Assembly: GCA_013146195.2 (NCBI GenBank)
Contig: CM028379.1
Location: forward strand, 55,873,693-55,937,692
Length of the DNA: 64,000 bases
Reading direction: 5' to 3'
Origin: Codonopsis lanceolata
Lineage: Eukaryota; Streptophyta; Magnoliopsida; Asterales; Campanulaceae
In this document: positions 54,986-64,000 of the stretch, piece by piece
Layout: each line of letters opens with the position of its first letter
How positions within the stretch are numbered: the first letter of the stretch is position 1
Notes under the pieces: model-generated
What the model saw: only the letters and a program-made list of their open reading frames with translations
Database searches by the model: none
What the model was told of the DNA's origin: nothing
Made by a program: the position numbers and the translations under genes

Positions 54986-57900
54986 TGTGAGAAGTTCATT
55001 TAAGTTCTAGACCAAGTGTACTAGTATTTCTCATGCTTGCACAATCAATGTTTATAGATTTGTTGCATTTGGAAATAAGATGACCAACATATTACTTCAC
55101 AGATTCAGTCCTGTTTTTGGGCGAACTTCAGGAAAATTCTGGTACCAATCTACTAAAGAGAATTTTCTAAATATTTAGTATGTTTTACCTTAATATATTA
55201 GGATACTCCCTGTAAAATTTGGTAATTTTCCAAGGTGTCTAAGTACCTCATTTAGGTCTTGACTTACGGCTATGCCAGAATTCTATTTTCAGGAAATCAG
55301 CTTCCGTACTTTATTTTGTTGTAACTTTATTTTGATGAATATAAGTCCAAATTGAGTAATTTAAAATTCTAAAATATAGTTTAATGAGTCTAATTTCAGA
55401 AAAATAAAAAATCACCTCATTTGGAGTTGTGAGCGATTTATGGTCGATTTTACAAGATCAACTGTCCAGTAACAACAATCTGGAATTGGCCATGAACAGT
55501 TGAAGCGCTAGTATAGTCCAAAAACCATGCGACTGCATCAGGCAGTTTTTCACCATACATGATTTTTGAGTTGTTTTGGTTGATGACCCTCATACCCTTG
55601 GCCCTTGGACGTCTTAGGTGACTCAAGCCACCTTTGTTGACCCTAGTCCAACCTCTATAAACCCTTGGATGAGTCCTTATCAAGGGTTTACATCCCTTGG
55701 CCAATAGGAAGCCATATAACCTCCATCACTTGGATTGTGGTCTTCTTGGAAAGTATATAAACCATTTTTCAGCCTTGGCATCCATTTGTGATCACCAAGC
55801 TTCAAATTTACAGAGAGTAAGTCTCCATTTTCGTCCATAGGAAGAACCCTAACTTGAGTGACCATTTGCCGGAGTTCCGGTGATCCGATCGGCGATCCGA
55901 GACCGCCGAATCGACGGCCTTGCTCTCCTCTACAACAATCCTTGGTTTAATCTTCCTTCCATCCTTTATTCATAGGCTTAAGGTGAGTTAACAATTCCCA
56001 GAATTTCCATGTTAAATATTATGACATGTCCCCTTCATTATAGTTGTTCTAATGATGCTTAGGAACACCTTTTGTGAAGTAGAATCCTCCAATTCAATCT
56101 ATGAAATGTGTGTAGGATTTTATGATTTCTTTATGAAGTTGTGATTTTGACTTTGTGCAAAGCATGAATGTTGTTCTATATGAGCCTAGGATTAACTCTT
56201 GTGAAAGAATATGTTTCAATTGTAGGTTTAACAAAATCACTGATTCTAGGGTTTGAAATTCGGGAATGTGTTTATGGCTAGTTTAAGGTCATGAATGGCT
56301 TAGTTATTAAGTTCTAAATGAACGGAGAACATAGAATTGAGCAATGGGATGCATTTAGTATCTACGCTCCACTTGGTTGAATTTTAGAAATGACTCATCG
56401 GAGTTGAGATTAGGGAGTTATTGAACAATACCGTCTCCACATTCGATCCCTACGACGTTTGTAATACATTAGACTAATGTATTAGTTTACGTGACTTTGG
56501 GATGAATTGAAATGCATGTTTGATATGTGTGCTTATAAGACTCAATCGAGTTCTTATGCGGTTTATATGATTGTGTGAAAGAAATGCATAATTGAGAGGA
56601 TTTGGTTTGGGACTATCTTAAGTACTCTATACATGGAGTCTACTTGTATAAGTCGCTAGGATAACCATGTTGTTATTTAAGACTCATCGGTATGGTTTGA
56701 CCTTACAGGTTATTACCGCTCTAGTGTTGCTTAAGTCTTTGACTACTATCGACTTTTGCGTTATTGAATGAGTTACTACTCTAGGAAGAGTTTAGTAAAT
56801 GGCTTCATGATCCTAGACTAACGGAGTAGTCCTGGATAGTACATAATGGACTGATGGTTAAATTGTGACTATGCTGAATTTCATAAGTGAATATGGAATA
56901 CTGTGTATATTTTATATTATGACTAAATGCATGATTTCCTACATTGTCAAGAATTGATTCTTCTACGTGTTTCTATGATATGACTTATGAGCATATTGAA
57001 TGTATTTGCCTTCGTGCGATCGTTCTACGATTAATGAATTGTGGTGAACTTGGATTCTACTATTAAGTGGAATTATGAATCAAAATTGAACTAAGCTTGA
57101 TTTCACAATAATCAACTTAGGCTTCCCTTATATAATTGACTTGGGACTTTAAACTAAGATTCGTAAATGGAACGAGAACCTTGCTATGCCTCAAACGAGA
57201 ACATAGAAAAGAGTCTTGGAACACATATAGTGTTCAAACTCTATTTGGTTGGAATTGTAGTAAAGACTCAACGAAGTCGAGTTAAGGAACAATTGAACCT
57301 TACAAGAATCGTGGTGAGATCCTATGATAATTATATTCCATTTGACTAGATTACTAGCTTTTGGGACTTGAATCGAATAGAGTGAACAACTTGACACTTA
57401 TGATTTAGAGACTCAAATGAGCTCCTATTGTGGTTTTGTGATTATTGTAACAATGTGCATAATCGTATGAGTTTAGTAGATCATTATATCTACTTGAGAA
57501 TTAGCAAGTAAACATCTACTTGTGCATTGCATATAAGTCCGTGGCATTACTTGAGTTTTCATGTTGAAGGTGGGGCGATGCATTGTCTTCACGAATTATG
57601 GGATTCGTGGTTGCAATGTATCGCCGTACGGATTCCGGTTTCACACACCTCCTTTGCGCTAGCTACGGTGGGAAGTAGCCCCTTTGTCGTAACCAATTGA
57701 GCACATTGGCTAGTGCTATTTTCCGAGTAGAGAGCTCGGACCCGAGAAGAGCTCGGTACTTTGATACACGAACACGGGTATCAGGCACGATATGATTAAC
57801 GGTTGTGATTGCGGGGAGCAATACGACGAAAGTGATTTGGTATCTTCTCTATCCTTTATGTGGCTTACTATGGGCACTTATGTGATAACAAAGTGTTAGT

Positions 57901-58027
57901 GAACATGAGATCTTATTGACCATATTTGTGTTGGTTGGTGTTATATGGAAGACTTGAAATGTGTATATACATATGCACACTTATACATGACTAATATATG
58001 AGAGAATTGATATGTATATATAGAGAT
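54986..58027. mobile_element. Noncoding gypsy LTR-like sequence
   Basis: About 3 kb without coding signal. 55680-55930 includes GGAAGAACCCTAACTTGAGT and CGGCGATCCGAGACCGCCG; 57560-57860 includes GGGGCGATGCATTG, CGAGTAGAGAGCTCGGACCC, ACACGAACACGGGTATC and CTATCCTTTATGTGGCTTAC. Long noncoding sequence of this character is common in LTRs and leaders of Retand/Tekay-type plant gypsy elements. I could not find a repeated pair of ends inside the window. The CACTA copy at 58028 interrupts or abuts its right end. Confidence 0.35.
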
Positions 58028-59399
58028 CACTACAACAAAAACAGGTATTCACAACATTTTTTACACAACGTTTTTCCAAGAAACGTTGTAATTGATATAT
58101 CTAAGACAGCGTTCCTATTCAAAACGTTGCATATGACTTTTTATACGTTTAATTACAACGTTCTAAAAATAAACGTTATGGTTTTCTTTTAAAATTACAA
58201 CGTTTTATATAGAAACGTTGTTGTTTCCTTTAGATTACAACGTTTATTTTTGGAAACGTTGTTGTTGCCCTTTTTAAATGACAGCGTTTTTCCAAGGAAC
58301 GTTGTTATACTCCATAATACAACGTTTTATTCAAAACGCTGTGAAATCCACCAAAAAAAAGAAGCGGGATAATTTACCGCTATTACTAAAAAATGCTTTG
58401 TAAACCAATTTTTTTCTCGACTAGGTAGCTCTTTTGCGCTTTTCGGCACTCACCTATTCATCAATCAAGTTCCCGACATCTGTCTTTCGAGAATCGCCTG
58501 ATTCCCAGAATTCGCGAAGACTTGCGCAGACTCAAGCTCTCTCTTAACTAATCCCTTTCTGTCAAGCTCGATCTCTCTTCAATTTGAGTTCTCAAAAAGG
58601 TATAAGTCCCAAGATTTCAGTTCAAGTTCTCATAAGAAACACACTGATCTCTTTTCGTTTCTCCTCCCTTTTCACGCAGATTTTGTAGGAGAATTGTGGG
58701 TTTTCTATCTACGATTAGGGCTTGTTTCGTCACTTGAATCGTGGGTTCGTTTGGTAAGCATCCCTCTCTTTCCATATCTAATTTGTGCCCTCATGAAACT
58801 ACGCCCTAAAACATAATCTCTGCAACTTTGCACTAAAATCCGAACATGAATATGCCCTAACACACTTTAAATCTCTTTCCCTCAATGTTTCATTTATATT
58901 TCCCTAGATTTTTATATTTTTCCCCTCTCATCCCTCTAATTTCACTATTATGTGAGTATTAACATTAAATATGGTTTATTGTGTATCCTAAAAGTTATGG
59001 AACTAGTTTAGAGTTCACTCATCCAAGTCAATTTTTATACTGCCAACAAGGTGTTTGATGTTTGGCCTCTAAGAATATTTAACATGTATCTATCCAAAAA
59101 GGATGTCCCGGAGAAGCGCCGTGTTTCAAAACATATCTTTGCTGCCTGGGAATTAACCAATTCCCAAGTCTCCTATAAATTTAATGGGGTTTTTTTAATA
59201 CATCATTCATTTTATGCGAGAAAGTAAATATCCGTACCTTAAACCAATACGTCCGTTGTCTAAGGCATGCTTATTGTTCAGGTTTTTCTTCTAGCTAGAC
59301 TCGATCTTCTTTCTCTCTATCATATCGATCTTTTTTATTTTGACTATATCTATATCAAAGGACAAAGGTTGATTATACTCTTCTTTACGTGCATGATTT

Positions 59400-59429
59400 A
59401 TGGATGATGCTGCAATGGCGAGGAAAATG
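59400..59429 (+). CDS. Candidate first exon of CACTA-borne gene, copy 2
   Basis: MDDAAMARKM followed by GTAGTG. The frame leads in phase 0 to QLEKLHKEMLQRKRR at about 59778-59821. The acceptor of that exon is mutated here, and the third exon (about 62571) has a stop, so this copy is probably dead. Confidence 0.3.
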
Positions 59430-59655
59430 GTAGTGCACTCTATACAATCTATACACGCATATACTAACTAAGCTACCATTTGATTCATATCTGGTTGGAC
59501 AAAGACATCATCTTTACTGATATAAAAGTGCATTTTTTTTGTTATTCATTGATCTTGGTCGTTAAATCCCTCTATTTGTTATCGTGATGTTGTTTCCTCG
59601 TGATTAACGACCAATTCACTTGATTTTCCTACCAATATCATTACACACAAATGCT

Positions 59656-59682
59656 AGTGAGTGTGTGTGTGTGTGTGTGTGC
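59656..59682. repeat. (GT)n microsatellite in CACTA copy 2
   Basis: GTGTGTGT run. The corresponding site in copy 1 (about 32732-32752) is shorter. Confidence 0.85.
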
Positions 59683-59954
59683 GCGTGTCGAGTGCGTGTC
59701 GATTTTGTTGTTTTTCTCACTTGCCAACTTAGATTGTACTTATATGTGGTCACATTTTTTGTCCTTCTTTTCCGGCACAACTCGAGAAGCTGCATAAGGA
59801 AATGCTGCAGCGCAAAAGAAGGTTCATATCTAACTTCTCCATCGTTAACATATCTCCATTACTCATGACTAGTAATTTAAGCTTCATCAATTTCAGCCGT
59901 TGATCAGGAAATAAACGGCCAAGATCTACTGATCATACATACATACACACGTGT

Positions 59955-61725
59955 GGTGGTTTCAATTAAGTTAAATACAGATCACGAACATATATGTGGA
60001 ATTTTTGTAATCTAGAATACATGACTGAGATTGTCACAGATCCATTCGTCAAACAATTAATCTAGAAAAGATTACATTTACATGCAAGATAATATATCAA
60101 TCTGAAAAAGTAAAAATTAATATATGCATCGAGATTAGTGAGTAAGTACATATCTTTGCCGAGTGTGGTTCGAACAATTGAAGCTGTTTATTTGTTTTGT
60201 ATGGCGTTTCTATCTGATTGCCTACTTACGCAATATATCGAGCTGAATATGAGTTTTTTGATTATGTTAGATTACATGTAGTTCGTTCTTGCCAATAAAT
60301 ATGTTTCCCCAAGTCTTTTGCATTACACATCGTTGGCCAATGTTTTGGAAGAAAGATGTTAATTATCACCATTCACCTCACATGATTTATCGTGAGAATA
60401 TCTTGGAAACTACTTTAGTGGTTAATAGTTTGGAGATATGGTGCAAGCATGAAAAGTTATCTTTACTATAATTCTTTGGCTTACCACTAGAATTTGACCA
60501 TTTACCTGCAATGAAGTCTCCATTTTTCATTCTTGTGGTTTATATATCTTTTAATCTTTTATTGTTATTGTTACCTTTTCTTGTTTTTGTTATTGGGGTT
60601 GGGACCATTTTAGGGTCCAAAGGTTATACGGTAACACTAGTTTTCACTTTAGGGTTCCAGGTTTCAATTTTAGCAATATAGAGTCCAATGTTCCAAATTG
60701 TTCTAATTGGTGGGTCTAGAGTAACTTCCATTTCAGTCGTATGCAATTTATATTACAAGAATTTGGATTATCTTTCAATTGATCATAATACATGGTGGTC
60801 TGATCTAATCTTTTAGATATTTGATTTATTTATTTTTGCATCATTGATGGTGGGTAATTTAGTGTTATGATGTAAGAGAAATGCAAAGAGGATGGTGGAG
60901 GCGCTGAGTCGGAAGAGTAGATAGAAAATCAATTGTGAGACGGAGGAAACCGTGCAACCAACCTTCCTCCTTACCTCTAACTATTATAACACCACTGCTC
61001 CATCACGCTATTGAACATAGTTATGCACTTAGAATTTAAGCTTGCGAAAAACCCAGAAAACAGATATCAGAAGTTCAGAACCAATCTGCAAATAAAATGA
61101 GGAGTATATATGCTGCCATGTGAAAAGGCTGTGAGAAACTCTCCAAAGCTTTTGTTGTTGGGTGTAAATCTATTCTTTCTTGCTATTCCCAACAATCTCT
61201 CTTGATTCTTTTTATGGTGCTCCTGAGTCCTGTATATGCATAAGGAAATCAAGATGCTAACCTGCATATCAATGTATTTATTGATCCCTTGGGACTTGGG
61301 AGTGCCATTTCAAGTCCTCCAAAAACTCAACCCCAACTGCAGGTCATCAGTTTGGAATTTTGAACCAAACAAAATTGCAATGGTTCGGCTCGAAACCACG
61401 GTTCAGTTTTACTGTTCAAGTTCATAGTTAAAGCATGTCAAAAATGCACAAGTTGACTATTTGTCTGGAATGAAGGGATAATATTTCATTCTTACTAAAA
61501 TATGAAATTCTTCACCGAAAAGACACTTTAGTTGAAATGGAGAGGCAATTTGGTTTGGTGGATTAGCATGAGCTAAAATTGCAAAAACCAAACCATCAAA
61601 ATTGGTTCAAGGCTTCAGTTTGACAGTTTGATACAAATGTCTCCATGCATAGAAGATTGACAGTCTTTGATACCTTCCTACAGAAAAGAAAGCATTTTTT
61701 CTCTGGTCAAAACTTAAAACACAAA
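59955..61725. other. Segment present only in CACTA copy 2
   Basis: AT-rich, about 1.77 kb, with an AACC/GGTT-rich part at 61330-61640. I see no gene in it. The junction in copy 1 (about 32470-32480) joins ..ACATACACAC directly to AAAAAAATGTGCCG.., with ACAC-type microhomology at the two breakpoints. Confidence 0.6.
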
Positions 61726-62707
61726 AAATGTGCCGATAGAGCCCTGAATCTGATGGCCAGCTAATCGGTTGGTCAATATTTCAAGCTCTGACATGTCCCA
61801 CAATCTTTCCAACTGATGAGAAACAAAAGTTGTTGATTTTAGATTAGATTAGATTATACATGCAATGGGTGAAAATGGAACTCCATTCACTTGTAGAATC
61901 TCCCAAACACCTAATCATCAAGGCATCTCCATGCCATCCGTGTTTCAAACCTGCCCAAAATTGTTTGCCATTAACCAATAATTCCCAGCCCTTTAGACTG
62001 TCCAAAACCTGCTCAAAACTGCTCCAACTTCAGCCACAAAACCTGCTCAAAACCCTTTCTAAAACAGCCCTTAATATAGCCTAGCAACACCAATTTTGAA
62101 CAGCCAAAAATATGCCCAAACTACACGAGCAGGCTGTCCCAACACGAGTCCAAAACAGCCCCGTAACAGCCCTGAATACACGCACAATAACAGCACAAAA
62201 TAAAGATCCTATTAGAATAGTATTCTGATTTTTGAAATTGTTAGTCATATGAACCCTATAACTCGAATATTTCCTCTATAAATAGAAAAAATCTTGATCT
62301 AAAGAAAAGTTTATAAAAGTCTCTAATGGAGTTGATGCCTCCATACAATGTAACTCAACTCCGCCTTTGTCTCATTTGTGCATTGATTGCCTTCATATAC
62401 TATTTAACCTGGATCTAAGGTGTCTACTCTGTTTTGATCAATTTGATAATTATTGTTTCTCTTCATTGAGATTCAAAGGGTGGTTAGTCCGTGCTAATAG
62501 AACTTGATATGGTTTGTACATAAAAAGAACCATTACTAACATGCTATAAATGTATTCTTTTTATCCAGCAAGTTCTGACCCATGTTCTTGAGGAAGCGGG
62601 ATAAAAAGATTCTTTATTTGTGCAGTCCGACTTTCTGAAGGGGGTATGAGTAAATCATTATGCAGCCTTTGATTATATGGTAATGCAAAGTCAAACATCA
62701 GCTTTGT

Positions 62708-62807
62708 NNNNNNNNNNNNNNNNNNNNNNNNNNNNNNNNNNNNNNNNNNNNNNNNNNNNNNNNNNNNNNNNNNNNNNNNNNNNNNNNNNNNNNNNNNNNN
62801 NNNNNNN
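62708..62807. other. Assembly gap (100 N)
   Basis: Exactly 100 N. Sequence on the two sides does not continue the CACTA alignment, so the gap may be large or a misjoin. Confidence 1.
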
Positions 62808-62949
62808 AGGAGAGAAACTCTTGCTTCTCTTTCTCTTCTTTCCCTTCTTTTCCTTTCTTTCTTAAGCGTTGTTGCTACTTTGCTCTTTTTTTTCTTTTTT
62901 TTTTGGCTCCTTTTCTCGATTTTCTTCATTTCGGTGTTTTTACTAGCAT

Positions 62950-63117
62950 ATGGCATCTTCCACGATTCGAGGAGGGAAGGCAGGCACCGAATGCAGCGAG
63001 AGGAGGAGAGAACCTCCTCGCTTGGTCCGGAATAAACTCAATTACCGGTACTCTACTAATGGAGGCAACATTTTCGAGATCGAAACACTCACGTGTCCAA
63101 TCTTCCTCTCACCAGCA
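62950..63117 (+). CDS. Unrecognised candidate first exon
   Basis: ATG at 62950 opens 56 codons, MASSTIRGGKAGTECSERRR .. NKLNYRYSTNGGNIFEIETL .. CPIFLSPA, ending at a good donor (CAGCA-GTAAGA, intron from 63118) in phase 0. Upstream is a T/C-rich leader (62811-62940). Codon texture and leader look like a real plant gene start, but I recognise no domain and the continuation is outside the window or not identifiable. It could be a transposon gene. Confidence 0.35.
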
Positions 63118-64000
63118 GTAAGATTTCTCTTTTTTTCGAAATTTTCACAGCTATGGTCATACTTGAATCTGCTAAATTTACGCCTTTGTTTGGGACTTTT
63201 GGAGCACTCTTGACTTTATTAGTAATGCAAATGCATGTCCTATTTATGCCTAAATGATGTAATTAAGTGATAATGTATGAAACTTATATGATTTATTTTT
63301 GCGATGCATGATTTGAACTAGTGGTCACTATTTGACCCTACTATGCATGATTTATATTCTAAATGCAAATGAGGCTATATGATGCATGTTTTACGCTAAA
63401 ACATATTTTTGCATGCAATAGAATCGCGGCGGACTATTCGAGTACAAATTAAATTTTTCAAACGAAGCATTTCGGGCATATTTTCGGATAAAAACAGGAC
63501 AAAACAGATATTTCTCATGCCCTTAGATTTATGTTTCAAGCATGCAACTGTTGCAGAGGTATAGTAAATGCCACAAAGATATTTATTTTGATGATTAGTG
63601 GTACTTTATTTTCTTTTTATCGTACCCCTATGGCAGCTTATTGGACAAATGAAATGCACATAATGGATGCATGAATTATTCTACTCGATGCAAATGCAAT
63701 GCAGAACAATTATAAGATGATGCATGAATGTTTTCATATTTTATTATACACATGGCAAATGCAGTCTATTATGCATATTTATGATATTTAAGATGCAAAA
63801 TTAATTATTTACATGCAAAATAAATTACACATAAAAATTATTTATTATTTATTTCATTTTTCAAATGTATTATTATTACACATTTTTTTCTCTTTGTTGT
63901 TTTTTTAAAAGAATATAGTATGTATGTACAGTATGTAGATTCTCATGTTTTTTTTATGTAAAAAAATGATGTTTATTTTCATGTAAATTTATGTACATGT
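63118..64000. other. AT-rich noncoding (possible intron)
   Basis: Contains several ATGCATGATTT / GATGCATG repeats (63240-63780) reminiscent of the 8085-8260 cluster without the CGCG core. No acceptor-plus-exon with coding sense was found. Confidence 0.4.

Larger units (their letters stand above)
58028..62707 (+). mobile_element. Second CACTA copy, inverted relative to the first, runs into gap
   Basis: Starts CACTACAACAAAAACAGG at 58028 and is closely similar to the reverse complement of 34371 down to about 31480. It shares the subterminal array (58040-58340), the leader, the (GT)n at about 59656-59682, the small candidate exons and the LTR-like segment. The match persists to the last base before the N gap. 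It contains about 1.77 kb (59955-61725) absent from the first copy. Its other end is not in the window. Preceding triplet is GAT. Confidence 0.85.

Noticed and set aside
1..64000. An integrated virus (endogenous pararetrovirus), a biosynthetic cluster or a bacterial-type defence system
   Set aside because: No pararetroviral movement/coat/RT module, no clustered metabolic enzymes and no prokaryotic gene structure are visible; all large coding signals are plant transposons or a CRK exon.

Overview
This window looks like a repeat-dominated stretch of a plant nuclear genome, most likely a eudicot. It is AT-rich, with CACTA, MULE, hAT, Tourist- and Stowaway-type DNA elements, Athila/Tat-type Ty3-gypsy retroelements, and one exon of a plant-specific cysteine-rich receptor-like kinase (CRK). 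I cannot name the species. No rRNA, tRNA, CRISPR array or bacterial-type operon is visible. Two runs of exactly 100 N (36866-36965 and 62708-62807) are assembly gaps of unknown true size.

Layout. 1-9660: AT-rich, with many miniature elements: a Tourist-like family present at least four times in the first 3.3 kb, a MITE with CAACCGGTTG palindromes, a hAT MITE with a perfect 8-bp target duplication, Stowaway copies, a 5'-truncated LINE tail and a 727-bp Tourist-type element. 9670-13070: unrecognised leader-like sequence, then an LTR-like promoter region and a decayed 'putative gypsy type' protein. 13200-16760: a short hairpin, a Pack-MULE-like element holding a decayed SDE2 (ubiquitin-fold splicing/silencing factor) fragment, and another TIR element. 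17345-18176: CRK exon 1 (minus strand) without its kinase, with a decayed copy of its 5' end at about 21.2-21.4 kb. 18.6-20.9 kb: three Stowaway copies and a gypsy LTR fragment.

21.6-36.9 kb is a nested structure. A MuDR-type MULE (a GRF zinc-finger gene on plus, a decayed transposase on minus) is split near the transposase C-terminus by an 11.1-kb CACTA transposon (23296-34371) with both TIRs and subterminal ACAACGTT/AACGTTGT arrays. A second CACTA copy starts at 58028 in the opposite orientation and runs into the second N gap. It keeps about 1.77 kb that the first copy lacks.

37-39 kb: AT-rich degenerate repeat units. 40.2-41.9 kb: gypsy LTR plus gag remnant. 41917-49533: an Athila-like element with two LTRs, PBS, PPT and a Gag-protease reading frame but no RT, RNase H or integrase (TR-GAG type). 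49534-54.0 kb: a minus-strand gypsy element (gag, protease, G-patch, start of the RT region) cut off exactly at the TR-GAG LTR. 54.1-55.0 kb: a 66-bp tandem repeat and a second gypsy polyprotein fragment. 55.0-58.0 kb: LTR-like noncoding DNA. After the second gap, one unrecognised candidate first exon lies at 62950.

Most coding content is transposon-derived and decayed. Only the CRK exon, the GRF gene, the Gag-protease frame and some CACTA exons are reasonably intact. The main interest is the order of nesting and the gene capture, not a metabolic or defence pathway.
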